A stretch of DNA of 64,000 nucleotides from Endozoicomonas sp. Mp262 (GTDB taxonomy: Bacteria; Pseudomonadota; Gammaproteobacteria; Pseudomonadales; Endozoicomonadaceae): the NCBI RefSeq assembly GCF_025643335.1, contig NZ_CP092489.1:124001-188000 (forward strand), read 5' to 3'. Below, piece by piece: positions 1 through 8,894 of the stretch. The position numbers and the translations under genes were made by a program. The number at the start of each line of letters is the position of its first letter. Within the stretch, counting starts at the first letter, position 1. Under the pieces are notes generated by a model. It had not been told where the DNA came from. It was given only the letters and a program-made list of their open reading frames with translations, and made no database searches.

Positions 1-3000
1 CACCGTAGGCTGTATAGGGCTTGTCCCTAAGCTCACCACTGATTGTATCCAGCTCCGCCGTCACAGTGCCGTCTTTATCAAGTCCAAATAACCGTGTTTC
101 ACCACTGTCCTCTTTTCTGGCGGCCAGAATCTGGGAGCCGGAAACAAAGTAAGTGACACCATCTTCTCCAATCTTTTCATTAACCACACTGCCATCACGA
201 TAATAACGCGCCAGCAGGTCGCCACTAGCTAAGGTCTGCTCCACCAGCTGTCCCTGGCCATCATAGCGGTAGAGAGTTTCCTTACTGTCCAAATGAGTGA
301 TTTTTATCAAACGCCCCAATGAATCATAATCAAGCTGACGTCCCTGGTCGTCTTTAACCATTCGCCCAGCCCCGTCATACTCCAGCTCAGCAATGGCAGG
401 ATAATCAGAGTGGCTATTGGCAATGCGGGTTAGCTGGGTTGGGTCGCTGCCGGTATAGCTGAATGTGGCGGTATTGCTACCTCCATCAAATTCTGTGGTA
501 CAGCTGGTTATATTGTTCCACTGGTCATAACTGAAGGTTTGTGAATCAATGGCCTTGCCCAATGCATCCAATGGTTGTTCGGAGCCACTACAGCTATAGC
601 TGATCAACCGGCGACTACTGTCATAACCAAAACTTTCATCCCTGAGTACCGTTTCACCGGACTTCAGGGTTCTGGTGAGTAACTGATCATTCAAGTCATA
701 GGTCATGGTTAAAGTGCGATCTGACTGACCAGTGATTATCTGTGTCCGGCTGATTTCACGACCAAAGGCATCGTAGCCAAGGGTTGTTTTCAGCACTTTA
801 TCCTGACTCTGATCCGTCACGGTGACCTCTGAAGGTCGGCCACTGCTATCATAGCTCACAGCTGCTTTCAGGTTATCCTGTAAAATACTGGTTAACCGCC
901 CCTGATCATCATAATCAAACTGATGGATACCATTGAGAACATCAGTAAAGGACTGGAGCTTCCCTCCCTGGGAAAACAGGTAACTTGCTGCTTTCTCGTC
1001 GCTGGCTCCCTTGTTATAGATTTCTGTTTTCAGGAGACCTGACGCACCATGCTCAATATCACGCCCCTGAGCGGCGCTATAAACAGTGGTTAATAAAGAG
1101 GACTGCTTGTCATAGTCAAAACTATGCTCTTCCTCACCCACAGTGATTTGTATCAGGCTATTCCCCAAATCAGGGCAGTAGTCAAATGTCAGCTTGTCAC
1201 CGGTTGGTGTTTCCAGGGTAGCCGGTTTATCACTGCCTGCCCCATAGGTGCTGATGCTCTTGCGACCAGCCACCACGGATTCAGTGACACGGCCCAGACC
1301 ATCAAAACCTTGGGTGCCAAACTCGGTGCCTGCCACTTTGACGGAAGCAGGCAAGACTTCGGTGGAATGATCTGCGTAAGCGGTTTCCTGAACAGAACCA
1401 TCCGGACGGGTAATGTTAATCACCCGGTTTAATGTGTCATATTCGTAGGCTGTTGTATAACCCAGGGTATCCGTCTCTGAAATTTTTCTGCCAAAACCGT
1501 CATAGTCATAGCTGGCTACCGAAACAGACTTCTCCGCCTCAAGGTCGGCTTCACTGGCAAACCGCTCTATTTTTACCGGATTTTTAAACAGATCCCGGGT
1601 GGTACGGGTCAGCCCTTCTCCCTCAATACCGGTGAGGTCTGTCAGGGCAAAGGGATCAACACCACTTAACTCCCTGTGACCATCACTGTATTCAGTAACT
1701 GCCGTTTTTCCCCAGGCATCATATTCATAGCTTTTTCCGCTGGTAATCTGAACAGGAGCCTGCCCCTGCTCTTTCGCTTTAAGCCAGTCATAGCGATTTT
1801 CAGTAACTAACTGCCCCAGCACGTTATAACTGCTTTCCCGCAGTTTTCGGAAGGTGCCGGTATAACCGTTCTCATCAAACTCACCATCCTCATCCTGACA
1901 TTCAACCTGAACAATACGACTGAGGCCATCGTAGGTTGCCCTGGCTTTCAGCCCATTGGCACCAGTAGTGGTCATCGTGGCTGGCGTAGATTCAGTGGCA
2001 AACACATATTCATAGACTCGTTTTGCCTCATAGTCCGTATCAGGCGCAACCACTTCGGTAGCCAGACGGCCCAGCACATCATAACTATAGGCTGTCACCA
2101 CCTGCTGGGCATTTTTCTCTTCAAGGGTCTTTCCTGTCAGGCGGGAAATAGTGGTTTCAATACTCAGCGTTTCATCATCATGACCGGTCACTGTTTGTGT
2201 TTCAGTCTGATTATTATCATCAATGCTATAACTGTATTCTGTTGTTGTGGTCAGATCATTCAGTGTCTGAACCTGGCTGGCCTGCAAACCATGACTGTTA
2301 TAGTCACTGGTATCATTAATATAGCTATACTCAACTTTGCCCAGCCCCTCACGAAGCTCCAGACTCTTGGTTATATACTGACTGGCTGCGCCACCGGAGG
2401 CCAGGGCAGGCAGGGCTATATAGTGATAATCAACGGATACCGGTACTGCATTACCATCACCCTCAATAGCGGCTGGTGTACGGGTATAATTTTTTACCTG
2501 TCGTATAAACCCATAGGGATCCTTCGGACAGAGGATTTCATTATTAAGGCTTTCACCTTCGGCAAGATAGTAGCTATAACTTTCAGAGACACCGGAAAAG
2601 TCTGCCTTATTTAACAGATTGCCACTTTCATCATAGGCACTGGTTTCCTTAAAGCTTCTATTCTGCTGACCTGCCGTGAAGGTAATGGTTCTTGATTTCT
2701 GCTGCTCATATTGCAGGGGCTGATCATCCAGTACAGCTGCATTATCCGAGTAATATTCATAAGTGGTGGTTTTAATATGGTCGCCACCGTCATAGGTTTC
2801 TGTCTGCTCCAACACCTGATGCAGTTTATTAAAGACATTAGTTTGCACCTTTGGATTATCACCACTGGGATCAACCGTCACCGTTGAGCCATAACGATAA
2901 TCACGATCCACATCCCAAAGATTATCCGCCTGGCTGTTCCAGCTTTCCACCGGGCCAAATCCCAGGAAGTTGCTATCACCAAAATCCTTCCTGAAATCAA

Positions 3001-3898
3001 AACGGGTCAATACCTTGGGCTGACCCGCCCCCGGATCAACAATGTAGTCATATATAACAGGCAGATAATCAACGGGAGCACCACTAGGTAAACGGTGTCC
3101 TTTTTCCGGTGACGTGTAATGCATTTCTTCAGTCTGCCCGGTGGGTGAGCTGATTTCTGAAAGAAAATACATATTGCCACTGCTATTGCCATTTTGTTGC
3201 TCATAACTGAACTCAAAGGCACTATGATCGGGCAAGATTAAGCGGGTCAGACAGGCATTGCCATCAATAGCCAACTGGAACTGTTTTTCCTCAGAGGTAT
3301 CAGGAAAAAGTGTAATCTCTATCTGGTGACTATCATCATAGTCAATGCTGATTAGCGCTTGACCATCGTCATTACTGATTTTATCCAGTAAAAACTGTCC
3401 TTCCATAGACTTATAATGGAAATTAAGCGCCCTGCCATCATCCTGTATTAACCGGGTCAGGTGAGCATTGCTCTCTTCAGGATTGTTGCCTTCAAAATCA
3501 TGAACTTCAACCAGTCCCTCCTTGTGAATCACATACAGATGTTCTTTATCATCACTTTCCTGAACCTTTAGATCCAGCTGTTTATGGCTCAGGGTCCAGC
3601 CAGCATCAACCACCTTATAGGACTGTTTAGTACTCAAAGTCAGCTGTTTACTGGCTGCCGAGTAACCACCAAGATTCAGTGACCAGCCACGCCCCAGACG
3701 CATGGAGCCTACACCATTGGCAGTATCCATTGAGCCCATGGGATCAAAACCCAGGGTCAATTCAAAGTCAGGACCCAGGCCACCATTTCCAGACAGTTTC
3801 GCCAGCGTCACCGACTTGCTAACCAGACCGGTACGGGAGTCAGGCCCACCAGAAATAAAATTCTGCTGGTTAAATGCGGAAGAATATAAGTTTTCCAT
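1..3898 (-). CDS. RHS/YD-repeat protein, 3' part beyond window
   Basis: The minus-strand frame is open from the ATG at 3896-3898 to the left edge, about 1299 codons with no stop, so the C-terminus lies outside the window. The N-terminus (MENLYSSAFNQQNFISGG) leads into a block with SGNGGLGPDFELTLGFDP and RLGRGWSLNLGGYS, the usual entry domain of secreted RHS proteins. It is followed by many YD-type repeats, for example YDVLGRLATE, YDGLSRIVQVE, YDGFGRKISETD, YDTLNRVINITRPDG and YDSLGRLIKITH. RHS proteins form a cocoon-like shell that usually encloses a C-terminal toxin, here not visible. No VgrG, PAAR or TcA/TcB gene is seen nearby. Two paralogous orphan genes lie directly upstream on the same strand and may be co-expressed. 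The family is certain; toxin identity and delivery route cannot be judged. Confidence 0.92.
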   Translation of the reverse strand, partial: MENLYSSAFNQQNFISGGPDSRTGLVSKSVTLAKLSGNGGLGPDFELTLGFDPMGSMDTANGVGSMRLGRGWSLNLGGYSAASKQLTLSTKQSYKVVDAGWTLSHKQLDLKVQESDDKEHLYVIHKEGLVEVHDFEGNNPEESNAHLTRLIQDDGRALNFHYKSMEGQFLLDKISNDDGQALISIDYDDSHQIEITLFPDTSEEKQFQLAIDGNACLTRLILPDHSAFEFSYEQQNGNSSGNMYFLSEISSPTGQTEEMHYTSPEKGHRLPSGAPVDYLPVIYDYIVDPGAGQPKVLTRFDFRKDFGDSNFLGFGPVESWNSQADNLWDVDRDYRYGSTVTVDPSGDNPKVQTNVFNKLHQVLEQTETYDGGDHIKTTTYEYYSDNAAVLDDQPLQYEQQKSRTITFTAGQQNRSFKETSAYDESGNLLNKADFSGVSESYSYYLAEGESLNNEILCPKDPYGFIRQVKNYTRTPAAIEGDGNAVPVSVDYHYIALPALASGGAASQYITKSLELREGLGKVEYSYINDTSDYNSHGLQASQVQTLNDLTTTTEYSYSIDDNNQTETQTVTGHDDETLSIETTISRLTGKTLEEKNAQQVVTAYSYDVLGRLATEVVAPDTDYEAKRVYEYVFATESTPATMTTTGANGLKARATYDGLSRIVQVECQDEDGEFDENGYTGTFRKLRESSYNVLGQLVTENRYDWLKAKEQGQAPVQITSGKSYEYDAWGKTAVTEYSDGHRELSGVDPFALTDLTGIEGEGLTRTTRDLFKNPVKIERFASEADLEAEKSVSVASYDYDGFGRKISETDTLGYTTAYEYDTLNRVINITRPDGSVQETAYADHSTEVLPASVKVAGTEFGTQGFDGLGRVTESVVAGRKSISTYGAGSDKPATLETPTGDKLTFDYCPDLGNSLIQITVGEEEHSFDYDKQSSLLTTVYSAAQGRDIEHGASGLLKTEIYNKGASDEKAASYLFSQGGKLQSFTDVLNGIHQFDYDDQGRLTSILQDNLKAAVSYDSSGRPSEVTVTDQSQDKVLKTTLGYDAFGREISRTQIITGQSDRTLTMTYDLNDQLLTRTLKSGETVLRDESFGYDSSRRLISYSCSGSEQPLDALGKAIDSQTFSYDQWNNITSCTTEFDGGSNTATFSYTGSDPTQLTRIANSHSDYPAIAELEYDGAGRMVKDDQGRQLDYDSLGRLIKITHLDSKETLYRYDGQGQLVEQTLASGDLLARYYRDGSVVNEKIGEDGVTYFVSGSQILAARKEDSGETRLFGLDKDGTVTAELDTISGELRDKPYTAYG

Positions 3899-3989
3899 GG
3901 TATTTTTCTTATTGGCGAACCAGCAAGACAGGTTGAAACCTGTCTTGCTAATTAGTGTGAATAAGGAGAAAAGAAGAGTTTTTTAATTT

Positions 3990-5090
3990 CTATTCCGGCA
4001 GCTCAACCTTGGCACTGCTCACCGCCCAGTAGTGATACCAGTCACCTTTGTAGTCCCAGTTGAAATTGACGCGCATCCGGTTGCCATAGTTGTCCAGGAT
4101 CACAAAATCCTGCATCTCAAAGTCGAAGTGATATCCCCCGGAATGAAGTTCCACACTGGTAGCCTTGCACATGGCAATACCATCGTGAACGTCGCTACCC
4201 ACCAGCTCTGTGGTGGTGTCCCAGGGAGAACCGCCTCCCACCACCGTATCTGAATGACCACTGACGCCATTATGGTCATAATAAAACGCATAATTAGGCT
4301 CAAGTACTGCCACATGCCCTGAATTGTGCTCCAGAAAGATAGCGGCTTTTTTGCCTTTTTTACTGTGCATCATGGAAATCCAGCAATTGGTATTGTAACC
4401 ATTTGCCAGGCATTTCACTTTAATACCCTTGTTAGCTTCCAGCTTCATGGGTTTATGGGAATCCGGAAGAGCATTGGGGCCATTGCTCTTATAGCAAAGG
4501 CTTCGTAATACATTAGAGCCATCATGGATACTTTTCACATCCTTAATATCAAAGTCCCCGGACTCGATATAAAACTCCTTGGTATGAACATAGACAGGAG
4601 CATCCACAGAAGTCTGTTCATCAGTACCGCCCAGCTTTGCTGCAAGGCGATACTCCAAACCGTAGTCTCCCTTTGGCGGCAGCAGATAATAAGGAACACG
4701 CCGGCCTGATACGCTTTTTAACCCTGCTGAGCTTGACTCAGCATAATCCAGATCATGCTGGAACTCATTGCTGCTTGCTGATGGTTGCCAGCCAGATAGT
4801 TCAGTGAGGTTATTGGAACTATCAAGCCTGTAGAACTTGATATTATCCTTCACATATTGATCCAGGGCTGCCAGGACATCTGGATCATTGTCATCAATAT
4901 CATAGTCATCATAAGAGTAAGCAATATAAATACGGGACTGCATATTGCCATTAGCGTAAATGGTGGTTTCCTTTGCATTACTGTCTGAAATATCAGTATA
5001 CAGCCCTCCCAGACTAAACTTATCCGGGTCGGGCGTGAACTCAGTGGCAGATGTCTTGTTGATCTTTGGGTCAGCGACTGCAATCGTCAT
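3990..5090 (-). CDS. Hypothetical protein, RHS-linked paralogue A
   Basis: A protein of 366 residues of no family I recognise. It starts at ATG 5090 after an AGGAG Shine-Dalgarno about 9 nt upstream. It is clearly paralogous to the next gene upstream: both share FTPDxxKFSLxGLxTDIS, an ETTxYANxNMQxRxYIxYSYDD block near residue 45, NPDVLAALDxY, GRRxPYxLxPP and GTDEQTxVDAP in the middle, and DNYGN near the C-terminus. No signal peptide or membrane segment is evident; it looks like a soluble, mostly beta protein rich in Asp and Tyr. It lies 91 bp upstream of the RHS gene in the same direction, so a functional link is plausible but inferred. Confidence 0.8.
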   Translation of the reverse strand: MTIAVADPKINKTSATEFTPDPDKFSLGGLYTDISDSNAKETTIYANGNMQSRIYIAYSYDDYDIDDNDPDVLAALDQYVKDNIKFYRLDSSNNLTELSGWQPSASSNEFQHDLDYAESSSAGLKSVSGRRVPYYLLPPKGDYGLEYRLAAKLGGTDEQTSVDAPVYVHTKEFYIESGDFDIKDVKSIHDGSNVLRSLCYKSNGPNALPDSHKPMKLEANKGIKVKCLANGYNTNCWISMMHSKKGKKAAIFLEHNSGHVAVLEPNYAFYYDHNGVSGHSDTVVGGGSPWDTTTELVGSDVHDGIAMCKATSVELHSGGYHFDFEMQDFVILDNYGNRMRVNFNWDYKGDWYHYWAVSSAKVELPE

Positions 5091-5196
5091 AGCGAAACGC
5101 TCCTATTATTATTTATTGGAGATTACTGAATCTATTTCACTCTGCTTCCCTTCCCCCAAGATCCTTCCCGGGCAGTCCTTCATTCTTATTTTTACA

Positions 5197-5225
5197 GGCA
5201 TTCTTATGGCACGTATAAGAATGCC
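5197..5225. terminator. Perfect 11-bp hairpin between paralogues
   Basis: GGCATTCTTAT (5197-5207) and ATAAGAATGCC (5215-5225) are perfectly complementary around a 7-nt loop. The hairpin lies between the two paralogous genes. There is no clear U-tract on either side, so it may be an attenuator or mRNA-stability structure rather than a classical terminator. A partial copy of the stem sequence (CATTCTTAT) lies just to its left. Confidence 0.5.
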
Positions 5226-5251
5226 AAAACAATCATTAATTTCTTGTTTCT

Positions 5252-6370
5252 TTACGGCCTCACCGGTTCTACATTGCAAACCTTCCAGTTTCCGTACCAA
5301 TCATCTTCAGAATTAAAATCGCCCCAGTCGATATCAAAGTTTACATGGTTGCCATAATTATCGATTAGCTCATAACCTTTTGTGTGAAAGTCCAGTTTAT
5401 GTTTTGCACCGTGTTTACTGGACACATTGACACTGGTTAATAACACCATTGCGATACCATCATCCGCTTCACTGGCATCCATGTCCTTCAGCTGATCCCA
5501 GGCAGAACCATTGCACTGAATCCAGTCTCCCGGGGGTTCATCCTCATTCTGAATATCAACCATCAGGTAGTAGTAATAGACCTCACGATCTTCGCCGGCA
5601 TATATATTTTTGGGATGGCCTTCAACGATGATACCCGCCTTATCCCCATTTGGGGCATGGGTCATTGCTATCCAGGCATTAGGCTCATGATCTGCCACAT
5701 AGTTATTAACATTCATTCCCTTATAGGTGGTGATTTTTTTTATCCTGTGACCATCAGGCACCATACTTCCACCATTATGGACATAACGGAGTACCCTTAA
5801 GGTTGCTCCACCAGAGCCACCCAAACTGTGAATTTCAAAGTCGGAGTCTTCTATCTCAAAATAGTGGGTATGAATAACCAACGGGGCATCAACCTCCGTT
5901 TGTTCATCAGTGCCTGTCAGTGTGGCACAGAGCTTGTACTCACTACCGGCTTCTTTGGCAGGGGGAATCAGAAAATAGGGTGTACGACGGCCATAAATAC
6001 TCTTGTTTTCAGTGTCTGAACTTGTGTAGTCAATACAGTGTTCATAGCCATTATCAGTGGCAGAGGCCTGCCAGTCTGATGTTAAGTCGTGAAGGGTGTT
6101 TGTATCATCCAGCAGGTGGAAAACAATATTTGTCTTTATATAGTTATCAAGCGCGGCCAGAACATCCGGGTTAGTATCATCAACATCATCGTCATAGCTG
6201 TAACCAATATAAACGCGGGCCTGCATATTATTATTGGCGTAGACAGTGGTTTCCTTGTCATCTGCTGAGATATCGGTAAAAAGCCCATCAAGGGAGAATT
6301 TTGATGCGTCTGGCGTAAAGGAGTCTTTCATAACCTGACTCTTCACAGGCTTCGGAATCACGGCAGTCAT
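5252..6370 (-). CDS. Hypothetical protein, RHS-linked paralogue B
   Basis: A protein of 372 residues and unknown function, homologous along its whole length to the downstream 366-residue protein. Shared blocks are FTPDASKFSLDGLFTDIS, KETTVYANNNMQARVYIGYS, NPDVLAALDNY, GTDEQTEVDAP and LIDNYGNHV. The start ATG at 6370 is preceded by AGGAG with 9-nt spacing, and the leader resembles that of its paralogue, which supports both starts. It has no signal peptide, membrane span or catalytic motif that I can see. It is probably the first gene of a three-gene unit ending in the RHS gene. It might be a carrier, chaperone or partner of the RHS protein; this rests on position only. Confidence 0.8.
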   Translation of the reverse strand: MTAVIPKPVKSQVMKDSFTPDASKFSLDGLFTDISADDKETTVYANNNMQARVYIGYSYDDDVDDTNPDVLAALDNYIKTNIVFHLLDDTNTLHDLTSDWQASATDNGYEHCIDYTSSDTENKSIYGRRTPYFLIPPAKEAGSEYKLCATLTGTDEQTEVDAPLVIHTHYFEIEDSDFEIHSLGGSGGATLRVLRYVHNGGSMVPDGHRIKKITTYKGMNVNNYVADHEPNAWIAMTHAPNGDKAGIIVEGHPKNIYAGEDREVYYYYLMVDIQNEDEPPGDWIQCNGSAWDQLKDMDASEADDGIAMVLLTSVNVSSKHGAKHKLDFHTKGYELIDNYGNHVNFDIDWGDFNSEDDWYGNWKVCNVEPVRP

Positions 6371-6589
6371 AAGCGTTCTCTCCTGTTTTTTTTATTAAGA
6401 GATGCCCGTATTTATGGTGTTTTACTGAACTAAATAATGATAAAAAGGCCTATACCCCTGTCTATCAAGACACCTGAAGCAATACGACAAGAAGACCATA
6501 CTATGTATTTGCGAAGGAAAATTGATACAGATCAATTAAAAAGCGGCAGGCAACAGGACTTTACATAAGTCACCCACCTGAATAGATGA

Positions 6590-7327
6590 TCAGATATTTT
6601 CGCTCAAGTACCAATTAACGAAGTAACTTGGTGGAATGACATCCATATCAACCAATATTTCTGACTGATACTTTATATTATGTTCGCTATAGGGGTATTC
6701 AACAGATAGATCCAAATACGAGTCATAGTCACAATAGCCCATAGAATAAGAATTTCTTATAACCCTCCATATGGTATTCCCTGTATTAAGATTCCATAGC
6801 TGGCACTTTCCTTCTTGCTCTTCTTCTTTGTTCTTAGTAAGCAAAAAGCCTGACAATAATTTTTTTGAAAAATCCATTTCGGTCACAAGCTTCTTATTTG
6901 ATGGTATCTTTACCCTCAATTCAGAGGGGTAAACGTATGTTTGCCTTGGATCAACCCTTATAAATATATAACCACTATCGGTATCTGTTTTTTTTACATC
7001 TTCGAGCGTTTTTCCCCCATAGAGAGATTGCAGTTCTGACTCTGGAGATGAGCGATCCACTTGCTCACAATACATAAAGGGCGCTCGAAAAAAACTATAA
7101 CCGTGCTTTCCGCTCGCCCTCAACCCACTCTGCTTTATTAAAGCCTCATTTTCCTTTTTACACCTGTGCCAGACTAAAACACCCTTTCCTGAGGCTGGTT
7201 CTACAATACAGACATGCCTGGAGTTAAAGAGAATATCCTCTTTACTGATATCACCTCCAGCAAAACTCATTGTGCTGATAATGAATAGGGTTATAGACAA
7301 CCGCAACTTAAGCTCAATTCTAACCAC
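6590..7327 (-). CDS. Secreted protein, possible ADP-ribosyltransferase fold
   Basis: A protein of 245 residues with a signal peptide (hydrophobic stretch about residues 8-22, likely cut after SFA). The start is GTG at 7327 behind an AGGGGG ribosome site. Three features are arranged as in small bacterial ADP-ribosyltransferase toxins. There is an early strand ending in Arg (VLVWHRC, Arg55), a central YIFIRVDPRQTYVY block (120-133), and a late SEILVDMDVIPPSYF block with Glu223 in the position of the catalytic Glu motif. I have no alignment, so the assignment is an inference from motif order. The gene stands alone upstream of the RHS group, reading the same way, with 219 bp between them. If the fold is wrong it is an orphan secreted protein. 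Confidence 0.7.
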   Translation of the reverse strand: MVRIELKLRLSITLFIISTMSFAGGDISKEDILFNSRHVCIVEPASGKGVLVWHRCKKENEALIKQSGLRASGKHGYSFFRAPFMYCEQVDRSSPESELQSLYGGKTLEDVKKTDTDSGYIFIRVDPRQTYVYPSELRVKIPSNKKLVTEMDFSKKLLSGFLLTKNKEEEQEGKCQLWNLNTGNTIWRVIRNSYSMGYCDYDSYLDLSVEYPYSEHNIKYQSEILVDMDVIPPSYFVNWYLSENI

Positions 7328-7451
7328 TCATGCCCCCTGCAAAATATAACAATGATACAGTAAAAGTAGATTATAAAGCAGAAAGTTCCAGGAGCTTGTC
7401 CTAGAGTAGCCTGGTTGTGTAAAATCAGGCCTTTTGCAATGTATCCAAGTG

Positions 7452-7607
7452 TTGAAGAAACGGTTGTCTCACTCCAAATTCAACGATAACCCTGCTGATT
7501 TTAATCAGTACCTGATGTTTCCCTCGAACATTTTCGATCTGTTGCCACCAGATCACGACTGTTTTTTGTTTGAAGACATCTTAGGAGAATTCCATATTGA
7601 AGACTAA
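7452..7607 (+). pseudogene. Transposase N-terminal remnant
   Basis: A 51-codon open stretch ending in TAA reads FNQYLMFPSNIFDLLPPDHD followed by CFLFEDI. This resembles the N-terminus of IS1182/IS5-type transposases, which typically have a LP..H.v..i.d. pattern near residue 20. There is no good start codon and nothing resembling the rest of a transposase follows, so this is a dead fragment. It occupies most of the 341-bp gap 7328-7668; the rest of the gap shows no other feature. It is of a different family from the intact transposase 1.3 kb downstream. Confidence 0.5.
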
Positions 7608-7668
7608 TATAAGATAATAGAATAAAACATATCCGGTATCACTTACTTTAATAAATCACTTATCATTC

Positions 7669-8892
7669 ATGATCAACAAACACCCCCATAACCCATTACC
7701 ATATAAATGCCTATCAATATTTTCACCTCTAAAAAGCCTAAACAAAAACAACATACTACCTTCTGCTTTTCTTATATTTCTATTTTTTATTTTTAATAGA
7801 GCACAAGCAGATAACTACCTTGGAATTCCACATCAGCAAGACCCTGACTTGGTAGTTTGCGTTTTACCAACTCAATGGGAAAATGGTCCCAACATAAAAT
7901 ACACTTTAAAATTTAATGGCTGGATTCGAGTTATAGCACATACTAATCTTATTAGTGGAAACAAGAATGATGGTTATTTTTTATCGACTACAAATCCTGA
8001 CACAAGCTCTTCAGACCAGCTTCATGTTTATTATAAAGGCACCTCACCTGTACCAATTTGCTTTTCTCTAAGCAGCAATGGCATGCCAGACTCATTACTT
8101 CTTCAAGTAGATAGAAATAAAAGCTATCTCTCTACAGATTCAATGATATCCGCAATTTTTTCTGATCATGATGTATTTTGCAGAGAGTTTAGAAAATATC
8201 GACGAATTGAAATTATTACATTCAATCATAATCAAACTATTAGATATTCAGTCCTTATTTCCAGACATCATCTACGACCAATGCAACCAATAAGAGACAA
8301 AAACATAAATCAAAAAACAGTTAGCTATATACATTCAATAGAACACACGCACTGGCCAACAGTATTAGAACTTAATTCCAAATTAAACCAAACTTGCTTG
8401 CTGGGTATAACCCCCACCTTATTTCGCTATCTATACCTATCTAATGGAATAACTGAAACATCAGCCATACAATTAACAGATGCTATTGGTGTAGCATCCA
8501 ACTTCATCAAAGATCTTTCTGAAAAAAAACATAACCAACCAAATACAAATAGAAAAGAGCTAATCAAAAAAAACAAAAAATGCAAAGATGATTTTGCAGA
8601 CAGCATTGATACCAGGTTAACGGAATGGGAAAATATTTGCTTCACAGAAATCAGTCAAATTTTAGCAAACAAGGCCTTTCAAAGTTTAGAAAAGCCTAAA
8701 GTCAACCCATATTCCAGGAAACTCACAGAAATATCATCTATAGAGTCGCAAGAAAGTCAAAAAATTTTAACCCAAGAAAATGGCTCTTCGTTATTTCAAG
8801 CCATTGCTGAGTCTTACTCTAAACCAGCAATTCCCGCAGACTTGATTAAAGCCCTTAATAACAAGGGCTGTAGCTTGGTAGCCTCTTGCTAA
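7669..8892 (+). CDS. Hypothetical exported or membrane-anchored protein, A+T-rich
   Basis: A protein of 407 residues matching no family I know. The first 48 residues look like a long signal sequence or signal anchor (hydrophobic SAFLIFLFFIFNRAQA at about 32-47, with possible cleavage after AQA). The body is rich in Asn, Ser, Lys and Ile, with a charged Lys/Asn stretch (about 285-308) and several cysteines including one at the extreme C-terminus (SLVASC). Codon use is strikingly A+T-rich compared with the neighbouring housekeeping genes, suggesting acquired DNA. The stop codon TAA (8890-8892) lies inside the 5-bp target duplication of the insertion sequence, so the reading frame survived the insertion unchanged. 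Confidence 0.65.
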   Translation: MINKHPHNPLPYKCLSIFSPLKSLNKNNILPSAFLIFLFFIFNRAQADNYLGIPHQQDPDLVVCVLPTQWENGPNIKYTLKFNGWIRVIAHTNLISGNKNDGYFLSTTNPDTSSSDQLHVYYKGTSPVPICFSLSSNGMPDSLLLQVDRNKSYLSTDSMISAIFSDHDVFCREFRKYRRIEIITFNHNQTIRYSVLISRHHLRPMQPIRDKNINQKTVSYIHSIEHTHWPTVLELNSKLNQTCLLGITPTLFRYLYLSNGITETSAIQLTDAIGVASNFIKDLSEKKHNQPNTNRKELIKKNKKCKDDFADSIDTRLTEWENICFTEISQILANKAFQSLEKPKVNPYSRKLTEISSIESQESQKILTQENGSSLFQAIAESYSKPAIPADLIKALNNKGCSLVASC

Positions 8893-8894
8893 AA
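8890..8894. repeat. Left target-site duplication TAAAA
   Basis: Five bases identical to 10370-10374 on the other side of the insertion sequence. They include the TAA stop codon of the upstream gene. Confidence 0.7.

Noticed and set aside
1124-3222. Several open frames on both strands inside the RHS gene
   Set aside because: They are shadows of the long continuous minus-strand RHS frame, with no ribosome sites or domain content.
3990-6370. The two paralogues as PixA/AidA inclusion-body proteins
   Set aside because: They are twice the usual length and I could not match the family core, so I left them unassigned.
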